Notes: generated by a model not told the origin, from the letters alone. A stretch of DNA of 64,000 nucleotides from Lysobacter sp. K5869 (GCF_018847975.1 NZ_CP072597.1:4937001-5001000); one strand, 5' to 3'. Positions 49,592 to 58,703 are shown, counted from the first letter of the stretch. Numbers and translations: made by a program.

Positions 49592-51661
49592 ATGACTGCA
49601 GCCCTCGACGGCCTCCCCGCGTTTGACGGGCTACGCGCCCGCCACTGGCATACCGAACTGCGCGCGGACGGAGTGCTGGTGCTTTCCTTCGACCGCGAAG
49701 GATCGCCGGTCAACACCTTCGCCCAGGAGGTGTTGATCGAGCTCGACGGCCTGCTCGAACGCCTCGCGCTGGACCCGCCCAAGGGGCTGGTGCTGCGCTC
49801 GGCCAAGGCCACCGGCTTCATCGCCGGCGCCGACATCAAGGAATTCCAGACCTTCGACGAGAAGGGCACGGTCGGCGACGCGATCCGCCGCGGCCAGCAG
49901 GTGTTCCAGCGTCTGGCCGAGCTGCCCTGCCCCACGGTCGCGGCGATCCACGGCTTCTGCATGGGCGGCGGCACCGAAATCTCGCTCGCCTGCCGCTACC
50001 GCGTCGCCAGCAACGATCCGTCCACGCGCATCGGCCTGCCGGAAGTGAAGCTCGGCATCTACCCGGGCTGGGGCGGCAGCGTGCGCTTGCCGCGTCTGGT
50101 CGGCGCGCCGGCCGCGTTCGACATGATGCTCACCGGCCGCACCCTGTCGGCCTCGGCCGCGCGCGCGATCGGTCTGGTCGACAAGACCGCCGAACCGGCG
50201 GTGCTGGTCGACACCGCCGCAGCGCTCGCGCTCAACGGCACGCAGCGCCCGTTCAAGCAGCGCTTCACCGCCTGGGCCAGCAACACCTGGATCGCGCGCA
50301 AGATCCTCGCGCCGATGCTGGTCAAGCAGGTCGCGCGCAAGGCCAAGAAAGACCACTACCCCGCGCCCTACGCGCTGATCTCGACCTGGGAGCGCTCCAG
50401 CGGCGGCGTGCAGGCGCTGCTCGCGGCCGAGCGCAAGTCGGTAGTCAAGCTGTCGGGCACGCCGACCGCGCGCAATCTGATCCGGGTGTTCTTCCTGCAG
50501 GAGCGGCTCAAGAGCCAGGGCGGCAAGGATCACAAGATCAAGCACGTGCACGTGGTCGGCGCCGGCGTGATGGGCGGCGACATCGCCGCGTGGTCGGCGT
50601 ACAAGGGCTTCGAGGTCACCCTCAGCGACCGCGAGCAGCGCTTCATCGACGGCGCGCTGGAGCGCGCGCAGGCCTTGTTCGCCAAGAAGGTGAAGGACGA
50701 GGCCAAGCGTCCGGCGGTGGCCGCGCGGCTGAAGGGCGACTTGTCCGGCGACGGCGCCAAGGACGCGGATCTGGTGATCGAGGCGATCATCGAAAAGCCC
50801 GAAGCCAAACGCGAGCTCTACGACGTGGTGGAGCCGCAGCTCAAGCCCGACGCGCTGCTGACCACCAACACCTCGTCGATCCCGCTCGACGAACTGCGCG
50901 AACACATCCGCCGTCCGGCCGAATTCGCCGGCCTGCATTACTTCAACCCGGTCGCGCTGATGCCGCTGGTGGAGATCATCCGCCACGACCGCATGGCGCC
51001 GGAGACCGAACAGCGCCTCGCCGCGTTCTGCCGCGCGCTCGACAAGCTGCCGGTGCCGGTCGCCGGCACGCCCGGCTTCCTGGTCAACCGCGTGCTGTTC
51101 CCGTACATGCTCGAAGCCGGCACCGCGTTCGCCGAGGGCATTCCGGGCGCGGCGATCGACAAGGCGGCGGTCAAGTTCGGCATGCCGATGGGCCCGATCG
51201 AACTGATCGACACCGTCGGCCTGGACGTGGCCGCCGGCGTCGGCGCGGAACTGGCGCCATTCCTCGGCCTGACCGTGCCGGCGGCGCTGGCGGGCGTGGA
51301 GCCCGGCAAGCGCGGCAAGAAGGACGGGCAAGGCCTGTACAAGTGGGAGAACGGCCGCGCGCAGAAGCCCGAGCTGCCGAAGGACTACAAGGCGCCGAAC
51401 GATCTGGAAGACCGCCTGATCCTGCCGATGGTCAACGAAGCGGTGGCCTGCCTGCACGACGGCGTGGTCGCCGACGGCGACCTGCTCGACGCCGGCGTGA
51501 TCTTCGGCACCGGCTTCGCCCCGTTCCGCGGCGGCCCGATCCAGTACGTGCGCGAAACCGGCGTGGACAACGTGCTGGCGCGGCTCAAGCAATTGCAGGC
51601 GCGCTACGGCGACCGCTTCGCGCCGCGTCCGGGTTGGGATTCGCCGGCGTTGCGTTCGTAA
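49592..51661 (+). CDS. FadB/FadJ-type bifunctional enoyl-CoA hydratase / 3-hydroxyacyl-CoA dehydrogenase
   Basis: 689-residue beta-oxidation enzyme. N-terminal crotonase domain (FIAGADIKEFQTF, GFCMGGGTEISLACRYR, GLPEVKLGIYPGWGGSVRLP) with both active-site glutamates, followed by a NAD-binding dehydrogenase domain (VHVVGAGVMGGDIAAWSA, TTNTSSIPLDEL, LHYFNPVALMPLVEII) and the two C-terminal helical domains (TPGFLVNRVLFPYMLEAGTA, FRGGPIQYV). Slightly shorter than E. coli FadB (729). The partner thiolase is not adjacent, so FadB versus FadJ cannot be decided. Monocistronic, ended by a strong terminator. Confidence 0.93.
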   Translation: MTAALDGLPAFDGLRARHWHTELRADGVLVLSFDREGSPVNTFAQEVLIELDGLLERLALDPPKGLVLRSAKATGFIAGADIKEFQTFDEKGTVGDAIRRGQQVFQRLAELPCPTVAAIHGFCMGGGTEISLACRYRVASNDPSTRIGLPEVKLGIYPGWGGSVRLPRLVGAPAAFDMMLTGRTLSASAARAIGLVDKTAEPAVLVDTAAALALNGTQRPFKQRFTAWASNTWIARKILAPMLVKQVARKAKKDHYPAPYALISTWERSSGGVQALLAAERKSVVKLSGTPTARNLIRVFFLQERLKSQGGKDHKIKHVHVVGAGVMGGDIAAWSAYKGFEVTLSDREQRFIDGALERAQALFAKKVKDEAKRPAVAARLKGDLSGDGAKDADLVIEAIIEKPEAKRELYDVVEPQLKPDALLTTNTSSIPLDELREHIRRPAEFAGLHYFNPVALMPLVEIIRHDRMAPETEQRLAAFCRALDKLPVPVAGTPGFLVNRVLFPYMLEAGTAFAEGIPGAAIDKAAVKFGMPMGPIELIDTVGLDVAAGVGAELAPFLGLTVPAALAGVEPGKRGKKDGQGLYKWENGRAQKPELPKDYKAPNDLEDRLILPMVNEAVACLHDGVVADGDLLDAGVIFGTGFAPFRGGPIQYVRETGVDNVLARLKQLQARYGDRFAPRPGWDSPALRS

Positions 51662-51680
51662 GCGTTCGCTGCGTTTCAAG

Positions 51681-51707
51681 AAAAAGCCGCGCTTTGCGCG
51701 GCTTTTT
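51681..51707 (+). terminator. Strong intrinsic terminator of the fadB-like gene
   Basis: Perfect 12-base arms AAAAAGCCGCGC/GCGCGGCTTTTT with TTT loop, 20 bases after the stop; works in both directions by sequence. Confidence 0.9.
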
Positions 51708-51811
51708 CTTTGCGTGCGAATTTCGCGATCGATACAGCGATCCGTTCGCTGCCGCTCGCGCTGTTGTTGTTGCCCTTCGCTTTGACGCATCCCCACGAAA
51801 AGCCCACGCCC

Positions 51812-52411
51812 CGCAGCCCCGGAGGGCGTGCGCATGGATGCGCACGCGCGCCATGGGTCAGGATGACCCTTATGGCGCGGCCCCGCGTCGCTGTGAGCCC
51901 TAGTGGCTCTTGATTCGAAAACAGGGAAAGCGCCTTTCTTTGGTTACTTTCTTTGGCAAGACAAAGAAAGTGACCCGGCCGCTTGCGGACGGAACGCTCT
52001 GGATTGTGGCTTGTCGTCACTCGTTGCTGCGTTGAAGGCAAAACCAACGGCAAAGTCAAAATGGATTCCGGCTTTCGCCGGAATGACGGTGGGTGGGGTG
52101 TTCCGCCACGTGCGAGAAACGCAGCTCACACGCCGTCATTCCGGCGAAAGCCGGAATCCATTTTGATGTTGCTTCCGCTTTCTCTGGCAAGAACGCATGA
52201 CGACAAGCGAAGATCAAACGCTTAAAGCTTTCGTCCGCAAGCGGCCGAGTTACTTTCTTTGTCTTGCCAAAGAAAGTAACCAAAGAAAGGCGCTTTCCCT
52301 GTTTTCGAATCAAGAGCCACTAGGTCCAGCACCGGGCGCGGGGCCGCGCCATAAGGGTCATCCTGACCCATGGCGCGCGCGCGCATCCATGCGCGCGCCC
52401 TCCGGGGCTGC
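51812..52411. repeat. 600-bp nested inverted-repeat element
   Basis: Left arm about 51812-52020 and right arm about 52198-52411 are inverted near-copies of about 200 bases. Shared blocks include GGTCAGGATGACCCTTATGG, TAGTGGCTCTTGATTCGAAA, ACAGGGAAAGCGCCTTTCTT and TCTTTGGCAAGACAAAGAAA, ending in GGCCGCTTGCGGACG. Between the arms lies a GTCATTCC palindrome pair (52056-52170) oriented opposite to the other copies, with AAAATGG ends outward. Frames inside the arms give repeated-looking peptides with no ribosome binding site. No transposase. It occupies most of the 1-kb gap between fadB-like and pilZ. Confidence 0.85.
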
Positions 52412-52468
52412 GAAACGATGATCTCGGGCGGGGATGCGTCCCAGCAAAAGGCAAAAGCAACGGCTAGT

Positions 52469-52496
52469 GGATTCCGGCTTTCGCCGGAATGACGGT
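52469..52496. repeat. Single GTCATTCC half-unit
   Basis: One copy of GGATTCCGGCTTTCGCCGGA plus ATGACGG, 58 bases beyond the inverted-repeat element. Confidence 0.85.
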
Positions 52497-52524
52497 CAGT
52501 GGGATTCGGCGTAGTTGTGTTTTC

Positions 52525-52606
52525 GCGGTCGCGGCTCGCGCCGCTCCTACAGGGGCTGCGGCCGGTTGCGTTTCCGACTGTAGGAGCGGCGCAAGCCGCG
52601 ACCGCG
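52525..52606. repeat. GTAG (SMAG-like) REP pair
   Basis: GCGGTCGCGGCTCGCGCCGC followed by TCCTACAGG, then the inverted copy CTGTAGGAGCGGCGCAAGCC at 52578-52606. Same family as 16435-16535. Confidence 0.88.
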
Positions 52607-52689
52607 CCCCTACCGCCGCGTCGAAAATCCGATAACCGGTGAAAGCCCGAGAACCCAAGGCCCCTACCGCCGCACGACGCGGCGCCCCC

Positions 52690-53049
52690 TCACATCGTGT
52701 GCGTCGGCCGCTCAGCGCTCAACGTACCCGCCAACAAAGCCTCGATCTTCCCCTTGACCGCATCGCCCTCCGCCGTCTCGGCGAACTGCACGCCGATGCC
52801 CGCGGTGCGGTGCCCCTGCGCGCCGGTCGGCGTCACCCACACGACCTTGCCGGCCACCGGCAAACGCTCGCCGGACTCGGGCAGCGTCAGCAGCAGGAAC
52901 ACTTCGTCGCCGAGGAAATAGCGCTTGGGCGTGGCCACGAAAATCCCGCCGTGGCGCAGAAACGGCATGTAAGCGCTGTACAGCGCGGCCTTGTCCTTGA
53001 TCGTCAGCGACAAGATGCCCTGTCGCGCTGCGCCCGCTGGTGCGTTCAT
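52690..53049 (-). CDS. pilZ: Type IV pilus PilZ protein
   Basis: 119-residue PilZ-domain protein (QGILSLTIKDKAALYSAYMP, GGIFVATPKRYFLGDEVFLL, GKVVWVTPTGAQGHRTAGIG). The RxxxR and D/NxSxxG motifs needed for c-di-GMP binding are absent, as in the pilus-biogenesis PilZ of xanthomonads, which acts with PilB and FimX-type EAL proteins. The start overlaps the holB stop (ATGA). Last gene of the fab-pabC-mltG-tmk-holB-pilZ operon; linkage to holB is a conserved gammaproteobacterial arrangement. Confidence 0.93.
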   Translation of the reverse strand: MNAPAGAARQGILSLTIKDKAALYSAYMPFLRHGGIFVATPKRYFLGDEVFLLLTLPESGERLPVAGKVVWVTPTGAQGHRTAGIGVQFAETAEGDAVKGKIEALLAGTLSAERPTHTM

Positions 53050-54020
53050 GCCTTTCCTCCCCCGGCGCGGCGCGCGTCGTCGCTGCGCCAGGCCATCAAC
53101 AATTCGGTGACCGCCAGATCGGCGCGGACCGTGGTCCGCAACAGTTCGCGGGTCCGGTTGGCCCGATCGAACCAGGAGGCAAGACTGCGCGCGCGCGCCG
53201 GGTCGGTCAAGCCGGCGGCGGCTTCGGCGAGCGCGATGTCCGACGCGTGTCGCAGACGCAGCGCGGCGTGTTCGTCGCCGACCCAGCGCTGCGCGACTTC
53301 CGGCGCGGAGCTCTCGCCGCGGCCGAGCTTGGCCAGATCGGCGGCGACTTCGCGGCGCAGCTTGAGGCCGTCGCCGGTCAGCCAATCGTGCGCGAGCCCG
53401 GGATGCCCGCGCGCGGCGTCGAACGCTTCGCGCGCGGCGGCGTCGCCGTGGCCTTGGGCCTTGAGCCACGCCAGCGCTTCGTCCTGCGGCGGCAGACGGA
53501 ATTCCAGGCGCTGGCAGCGGCTGCGGATGGTCGCCGGCAAGCGCGCCGGATGCGAACTGACCAGCCACAGATAACGGCCCGGCACCGGCTCCTCCAAGGT
53601 CTTGAGCAGCGCGTTGCAGGCCGCGGTGTTGATCGCGTCGGCCGGATCGATGATCGCGATCTGCGCGCCGCCGTACTGCGGCGTCAGCGCCAGCCGTTCG
53701 GACAGGCTGCGGATCTGGTCGATCACGATTTCGGTGCGCAGCTTGGTGCCTTCCTTGTTCGGAACGAAGCTGACGAGCTGGTAGTCCGGATGCGTGCCGG
53801 CGGCCAGCAGCAGGCAGCTGCGGCACCGCCCGCACGGCCCGCCGTCGGGCAGGCGTTCGCGGCACAGCAAGCCTTGCGCGAGGCGCTCGGCGACCGCGCG
53901 CTTGCCCAGTTCGGCCGGGCCGCAGAACAGCAAGCCGTGGCCGAGCCGGCCGGCGGCGATCGAGGCCTGGGCCTGATCGTAGATGCGTTGCTGCCACGGC
54001 GCGAAAGCGGCGACGCTCAT
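53046..54020 (-). CDS. holB: DNA polymerase III subunit delta'
   Basis: 324-residue clamp-loader subunit. N-terminal AAA-like fold with degenerate P-loop (FCGPAELGKRAVAERLAQGL), zinc module CGRCRSC, IIDPADAINTAACNALLKTL and EEPVPGRYLWLVSS (sensor region), then C-terminal collar helices. As usual for delta prime, it lacks a working ATPase lysine/glutamate pair. Overlaps tmk upstream and pilZ downstream by four bases each. Confidence 0.95.
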   Translation of the reverse strand: MSVAAFAPWQQRIYDQAQASIAAGRLGHGLLFCGPAELGKRAVAERLAQGLLCRERLPDGGPCGRCRSCLLLAAGTHPDYQLVSFVPNKEGTKLRTEIVIDQIRSLSERLALTPQYGGAQIAIIDPADAINTAACNALLKTLEEPVPGRYLWLVSSHPARLPATIRSRCQRLEFRLPPQDEALAWLKAQGHGDAAAREAFDAARGHPGLAHDWLTGDGLKLRREVAADLAKLGRGESSAPEVAQRWVGDEHAALRLRHASDIALAEAAAGLTDPARARSLASWFDRANRTRELLRTTVRADLAVTELLMAWRSDDARRAGGGKA

Positions 54021-54667
54021 GCGGCGGCCTCCGGCGTGGCGGCGATCAGCGCGCGCAGCCGCGTCACCGCCTGCGCGGCGACCGCCTCGGCGGGTTGCGC
54101 GGCGTCGATCAGCTCGAAGCGGTGCGGCTCGGCCGCGGCGCGGTCGCGATAGCCCTGGCGCACGCGTTCGAAGAATTCGTTGCGCTCGCTTTCGATGCGG
54201 TCGGCGGCGCCGCGCCCGCGCATGCGCGCCAGGCCCACGTCCACCGGCACGTCCAGCAGCAGCGTCAGCGCCGGACGGATGCCGACCACGCGCGCCTCGA
54301 GTTCGGCGATGAACGCCGCGTCGCCGCCGCGCCCGGCGCCCTGGTAGGCGTAGCTGGCGTCGGTGAAGCGGTCGCTGATCACCCAGGCGCCGCGTTCCAG
54401 CGCCGGCAGGATCGTCGCGCGCACGTGCTGGGCGCGCGCGGCGAAGGCCAGCAGCAATTCGGTCGCGTCGGTGGCGGGCTCGTGATGGGTGTCGAGCATG
54501 AGGCCGCGGATCTGTTCGGCCAGCGGCGTGCCGCCGGGCTCGCGGGTGTAGACCGCGGCGATGCCGGCGGCCTCGAACGCGCCGCGCAGCGCCGCCAGCA
54601 CGGTCGACTTGCCGGCGCCCTCGCCGCCCTCCAAGGTGACGAAGCGCGGCCAGGTGCGCAGGCTCAT
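54017..54667 (-). CDS. tmk: Thymidylate kinase
   Basis: 216 residues. Phosphorylates dTMP to dTDP. P-loop FVTLEGGEGAGKST, TREPGGTPLAEQIR, DRFTDASYAYQGAGRG and the LID region (ARMRGRGAADRIESE). ATG 54667 overlaps the mltG stop by four bases and the stop overlaps holB, giving a tightly coupled mltG-tmk-holB-pilZ string. Confidence 0.96.
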   Translation of the reverse strand: MSLRTWPRFVTLEGGEGAGKSTVLAALRGAFEAAGIAAVYTREPGGTPLAEQIRGLMLDTHHEPATDATELLLAFAARAQHVRATILPALERGAWVISDRFTDASYAYQGAGRGGDAAFIAELEARVVGIRPALTLLLDVPVDVGLARMRGRGAADRIESERNEFFERVRQGYRDRAAAEPHRFELIDAAQPAEAVAAQAVTRLRALIAATPEAAA

Positions 54668-55809
54668 CGGGTCGCCCCCGGCGTCTGCGGCGCGGAGGCC
54701 GGCGGCGCTTCGGCCGCCTCTTCCAGCACCGCCTTGCCCTCTTCCGGCTGCCCGCGGCCCTGGTTCTGGCGATAGCGCTGCAGGTACAAGCGCACGTTGG
54801 CCTGATGCTGGGCGTAGGTCGCGGCGAACAGGCTGCGCCCGCTGCCGTCGCCGGCGGCGACGAAGAACAGCGCGTCGCCCGGCGCCGGGTTGGCGGCGGC
54901 CTTGAGCGCGGCCAAGCCCGGCATCGCGATCGGCGTCGGCGGCAAGCCGGCGCGGGTGTAGGTGTTGTACGGCGTGTCGGTCTGCAGGTCGCGCTTGCGG
55001 ATGTTGCCGTCGTAGGCCGAACCGATGCCGTAGATCACCGTCGGGTCGGTCTCCAGGCGCATGCCCTGCTTCAAGCGGCGCTCGAACAAACCGGCGATCT
55101 GCGCGCGCTCGGCCGGCACGCCGGTTTCCTTCTCCACGATCGAGGCCATGATCAGCAACTCGTACGGGGACTTCAGCACGCTGTCCTTGTCGCGCCCGGC
55201 CCACGACGACGCCAGCGCCTGGTCCATCGCGCCGGAGGCGCGCTTGAGCACGTCCAGGTCGCTGTCGCCGCCGGTGTAGAAATAGGTTTCCGGCAAGAAG
55301 CGCCCTTCCGGATGCTGCCCGCCCTTGCCCAGCGCCTTCATCAGCGCCGCGTCGTCGAGCTGCGGCGCCTGCTGCTTGAGCTTGTCGGCGCGCGCCAGGG
55401 CGCTGCGCAGGTCGCGGATGTTCCAGCCGTCGACGATGACGAAGCGGTGGCTGACCACCTTGCCGTCGCGCATCGCGGTCAGCAGCGCGCGCGGGCTGGT
55501 GCCCGGGGCCAGCGAATACTCGCCGACCTGCAAGCGCCCGGCCGCGCCGAGCTGCTTGGCCAGCAGCCGCCATTCGACTTCCTCGCCGACCGCCACGCCG
55601 GCCGCGCGCAGCTTGCGCACCACCGCCGGCAACGAATCGCCGCGTTCGACCAACAGGCTTTGATCCGGTTGCAGGCCTTGCAGCGGCGCGTCGGCGAAGC
55701 CGAGGTAGCGCTGCCACGCCCACCAGCCGCCCGCGGCCAGGGCCGCCAGCAACAGCACGATCACGATCAGGCAACCGCTGCCGCGCTTGCCCTTCTTTTC
55801 CTTTGCCAC
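54664..55809 (-). CDS. mltG: Endolytic murein transglycosylase MltG
   Basis: 381 residues. One N-terminal transmembrane helix (GCLIVIVLLLAALAAGGWWA), a LysM-like region (VVRKLRAAGVAVGEEVEWRL, VGEYSLAPGTSPRALLTAMR), then the YceG catalytic domain with EGRFLPETYFYTGG, catalytic Glu in MASIVEKETGVP, and TPYNTYTRAGLPPTPI. Cleaves nascent glycan strands to end polymerisation. The C-terminal 30 residues are Glu/Ala/Pro-rich. Usual neighbour of pabC and tmk. Confidence 0.96.
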   Translation of the reverse strand: MAKEKKGKRGSGCLIVIVLLLAALAAGGWWAWQRYLGFADAPLQGLQPDQSLLVERGDSLPAVVRKLRAAGVAVGEEVEWRLLAKQLGAAGRLQVGEYSLAPGTSPRALLTAMRDGKVVSHRFVIVDGWNIRDLRSALARADKLKQQAPQLDDAALMKALGKGGQHPEGRFLPETYFYTGGDSDLDVLKRASGAMDQALASSWAGRDKDSVLKSPYELLIMASIVEKETGVPAERAQIAGLFERRLKQGMRLETDPTVIYGIGSAYDGNIRKRDLQTDTPYNTYTRAGLPPTPIAMPGLAALKAAANPAPGDALFFVAAGDGSGRSLFAATYAQHQANVRLYLQRYRQNQGRGQPEEGKAVLEEAAEAPPASAPQTPGATR

Positions 55810-55875
55810 GCAACCTCCGTCGAACGATCCGGGCCCGCCGCGCCGCCGCGGACCGGCGGCCGCGGATGCGGCGGC

Positions 55876-56712
55876 TCAGTCGTCGCCGGGGACGAAGGCG
55901 GGATGGGCGTCGCCGAGCCGGCGCCGCAGCCCGGCCACGGCCGGATGCGGCGCCCATTGCCGCTCGTCGAGCCGCGCCACGGGCAGGATACCGCGCACGG
56001 CGTTGCACAGGAAAATCGCATCGGCGCGTTGCAGTTCGTCGGCGCTCAGGACGGCGATGCGCGCCCCGCTCAATTCGATCAGGCGCTGGCGGCAGACCCC
56101 GGCCACGCCGCATCGATCCACCGGCGGCGTGCGCCACTGCTCCCCGTGCAGGACGAAGACGTTCGCGGCGGTGGCGCAGACCAGCTCGCCCGCGGCGTTG
56201 CGCAGCAGGCCTTCGTCGATGTCGGGATCGTCCCACTCCGCCCGCGCCAGCACCTGCTCCAGGCGGTTGCAGTGCTTGAGCCCGGCCAGCGCCGGCTGCT
56301 CGGACAGGCGCAGCTCGCACCAGCGCAGGCGCAGGCCGCCGGCGCGCGCGGGCGGCGGCAACGGATGGCGCGACAGCGTCCACACCGGCTCGGGACGCGC
56401 CGGCGGCGCGTAGCCGCGGCCGCCTTCGCCGCGGCTGAGGATCAGCTTGAGCACGGCGTCGCGGCCGGCGAGCAAGTCGGCGGCCGCCTCGCGCACATGC
56501 CGCGGGTCCGGCGTCGGCAGTCCCAGGCGCTGAGCGCCACCGCTCAACCGCGCCCAATGCGCGTCCCACCACGGCAGCTCGCCGCGATGCGCGCGCAGGG
56601 TTTCGAACAGGGCGTCGCCGTAGGCCTGGCCGCGGTCGAACGGCGGCAAGGCCGCGAGGCGGTCGGCGCCGCGGAAGAAACGCGCTTCGGGGAGGTCGTC
56701 GGCTGCGGACAT
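55876..56712 (-). CDS. pabC: Aminodeoxychorismate lyase
   Basis: 278-residue PLP enzyme of folate synthesis, fold type IV, releasing 4-aminobenzoate and pyruvate. Motifs: GQAYGDALFETLRAHRG, RGYAPPARPEPVWTLSRH, and the PLP Lys in LKHCNRLEQVLARAEW. ATG 56712 is preferred over ATG 56721 since the TAGGA lies too close to the latter. Placed between fabF and mltG, its common position in gammaproteobacteria, though a terminator and REP pair separate it from fabF. Confidence 0.9.
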   Translation of the reverse strand: MSAADDLPEARFFRGADRLAALPPFDRGQAYGDALFETLRAHRGELPWWDAHWARLSGGAQRLGLPTPDPRHVREAAADLLAGRDAVLKLILSRGEGGRGYAPPARPEPVWTLSRHPLPPPARAGGLRLRWCELRLSEQPALAGLKHCNRLEQVLARAEWDDPDIDEGLLRNAAGELVCATAANVFVLHGEQWRTPPVDRCGVAGVCRQRLIELSGARIAVLSADELQRADAIFLCNAVRGILPVARLDERQWAPHPAVAGLRRRLGDAHPAFVPGDD

Positions 56713-56763
56713 GGCGGCCATCCTACGCGGCCGGCCGGATCGCTGCGCTGCCGCGGAGCCATC

Positions 56764-56933
56764 CCTGTAGGAGCTGCGCGAGCTGCGACCAAACGCAGAG
56801 GTTTACGTAAGCGCGGTTACCCGAAGCCCGGCCAATCGGTGCAGGTTCGATAGCCAGCGCTCGTACCACCGGTCTTCGGAAGCTCCATGGTATCGAACCG
56901 TTCCGGCTGTCGCAGCTCGCGCAGCTCCTACAC
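56764..56933. repeat. GTAG (SMAG-like) REP pair, divergent subtype
   Basis: CCTGTAGGAGCTGCGCGAGC at 56764 and inverted CTGTCGCAGCTCGCGCAGCT plus CCTACAC ending at 56933, 115 bases apart. AGCTGC replaces the GCGGC core of the copies at 16.4 and 52.5 kb. It lies between fabF and pabC. Confidence 0.85.
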
Positions 56934-56947
56934 AAAGCAAAAACAAA

Positions 56948-56977
56948 AAACCCGCGAGACCGAAGCCCCGCGGGTTT
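56948..56977 (-). terminator. Terminator after fabF
   Basis: AAACCCGCG/CGCGGGTTT arms, GC-rich 12-base loop. On the minus strand it ends in TTTTTTGTTTTTG. 23 bases after the fabF stop. Confidence 0.85.
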
Positions 56978-57000
56978 CTTTCGACGCACGAACGAGCGAA

Positions 57001-58254
57001 TCAAATCCGCTTGAACACCAACGTCCCGTTAGTGCCGCCGAACCCGAACCCGTTCGACACCGCCACATCGATCTTCTTCTCGCGCGCCACGTTCGGCACG
57101 TAGTCCAGATCGCAACCCTCGCCCGGTTCCTCGAGGTTGATGGTCGGCGGGATGATGCCGTGGTGCAGCGCCAACACCGAGAAGATCGCCTCGGCGCCGC
57201 CGGCCGCGCCTAGCAGATGCCCGGTCATCGACTTGGTCGAGCTGACCATCATCTTGTAGGCGTGATCGCCCATCGCGCGCTTCATCGCCAAGGTCTCGGC
57301 GAGGTCGCCGAGCGGCGTGGAGGTGCCGTGCGCGTTGAGGTACTCGACCTGATCGGCATTGATGCCGGCGTCCTTGAACGCGGCGACCATGCAGCGCGCC
57401 GGACCTTCGCCGTTCTCGCTCGGCGCGGTCATGTGGAACGCGTCGGAGCTGGCGCCGAAACCGGCCAGTTCGCAGTAGATGCGCGCGCCGCGCGCCTTGG
57501 CGCGTTCGTACTCTTCCAAGATCAGGATGCCGGCGCCGTCGCCGAGCACGAAGCCGTCGCGCTGCTTGTCCCACGGCCGCGAAGCGCGGGTCGGGTCGTC
57601 GTTGCGCGTGGACATCGCCTTCATCGAGCAGAAGCCGCCGACCGAGGTCGGCGAGGAGCCGCGCTCGGCGCCGCCGGCGACCATCACGTCGGCGTCGCCG
57701 TACTGGATCATGCGCATCGCCACGCCGATGGAGTGGTTGGAGGTGGCGCAGGCCGACACCGCCGAGAAATTCGGGCCCTTGGCGCCGGTGATCAGCGAGA
57801 TCTGGCCCGGCAGCATGTTGATGATGGTGCTGGGCACGTAGAACGGCGAGATCTTGCGCGGGCCGCCCTCGTGGTACTTGATGGTCTGCTCTTCGATGCC
57901 GAGCAAACCGCCGATGCCGGAGCCGACCAGCGCGCCGATGCGCTCGGCGTTGGAATCGTCGACGACGATGCCGGCGTCCTGCAGCGCCATCAGCGACGCG
58001 GCGACGCCGTAATGGATGAATTCGTCCATTTTCTTCGCGTCCTTCGGATTCACCCCGTAGCGGGTGATGTCGAAGTCGCGCACTTCGCCGGCGATGCGGG
58101 TGCTGAACGCGGCGGGATCGAAATGGGTGATGGGACCGATGCCGGAGCGGCCGTTGACGATGCCGTCCCAGCTGCTGGCGACATCGTTGCCGAGCGGAGA
58201 GACCAGGCCGAGACCGGTGACGACCACGCGGCGGTTGAAGGAACGGTTGGACAT
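57001..58254 (-). CDS. fabF: 3-oxoacyl-[ACP] synthase II (KAS II)
   Basis: 417-residue elongating condensing enzyme of fatty-acid synthesis. Catalytic Cys169 (AVSACATSNHSIG), His309 (LNAHGTSTPLGD) and His346 (SMTGHLLGAAGG), with the C-terminal GFGFGGTNG loop. Needed for cis-vaccenate synthesis and chain elongation. ATG 58254. It follows acpP by about 210 bases that include an intrinsic terminator-like hairpin, so it may be transcribed below acpP level. Confidence 0.96.
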   Translation of the reverse strand: MSNRSFNRRVVVTGLGLVSPLGNDVASSWDGIVNGRSGIGPITHFDPAAFSTRIAGEVRDFDITRYGVNPKDAKKMDEFIHYGVAASLMALQDAGIVVDDSNAERIGALVGSGIGGLLGIEEQTIKYHEGGPRKISPFYVPSTIINMLPGQISLITGAKGPNFSAVSACATSNHSIGVAMRMIQYGDADVMVAGGAERGSSPTSVGGFCSMKAMSTRNDDPTRASRPWDKQRDGFVLGDGAGILILEEYERAKARGARIYCELAGFGASSDAFHMTAPSENGEGPARCMVAAFKDAGINADQVEYLNAHGTSTPLGDLAETLAMKRAMGDHAYKMMVSSTKSMTGHLLGAAGGAEAIFSVLALHHGIIPPTINLEEPGEGCDLDYVPNVAREKKIDVAVSNGFGFGGTNGTLVFKRI

Positions 58255-58349
58255 TCAGCCTTACCTCTTGGAATCAGTCTGCGCTCGATCGCTCGGGTCG
58301 GAGTCGATCGTTCGACGCTACGCCGGCGTATCGACCGGCTGGAAAAGCA

Positions 58350-58370
58350 CGGGGCCGCAATGCGGCCCCG
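58350..58370 (-). terminator. Terminator/attenuator between acpP and fabF
   Basis: Nine-base perfect stem CGGGGCCGC/GCGGCCCCG. On the minus strand it is followed by TGCTTTTCC. It sits 94 bases after acpP and about 95 before fabF. Confidence 0.7.
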
Positions 58371-58463
58371 AGTGGTTGCTCATTCGATCGTGCGAACGCA
58401 TGCGCAACGCATGCCGCGGGGCCGCCGCGCGCGATGGCTTCGCGAGCGGCGCCGCCGGGCGGA

Positions 58464-58703
58464 TTACGACTTGACGTGCGCCTTGACGTAATCGATCGCC
58501 TGCTGCACCGAGGTGATCTTCTCGGCCTCTTCGTCCGGGATCTCGCACTCGAACTCTTCCTCGAGCGCCATCACCAGCTCGACCGTGTCGAGCGAATCCG
58601 CGCCGAGGTCGTCGACGAACGAAGCGTTGTTGGTGACTTCTTCTTCCTTGACGCCCAGCTGTTCGACCACGATCTTCTTAACGCGTTCTTCGATGCTGCT
58701 CAT
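58464..58703 (-). CDS. acpP: Acyl carrier protein
   Basis: 79-residue acidic carrier. Ser37 in the [12 protein letters not shown] motif takes the 4'-phosphopantetheine arm that holds growing acyl chains for the Fab enzymes, lipid A synthesis and others. ATG 58703 ([18 protein letters not shown]) has GGGAGGAG about 9 bases upstream, one of the strongest ribosome binding sites in the window, fitting its abundance; the longer frame to 58808 is upstream leader. Confidence 0.98.
   Translation of the reverse strand: MSSIEERVKKIVVEQLGVKEEEVTNNASFVDDLGADSLDTVELVMALEEEFECEIPDEEAEKITSVQQAIDYVKAHVKS

Noticed and set aside
51903..52313. Two 85-codon frames in the 600-bp inverted element
   Set aside because: They are mirror translations of the two arms plus the central REP pair, with no ribosome binding site.
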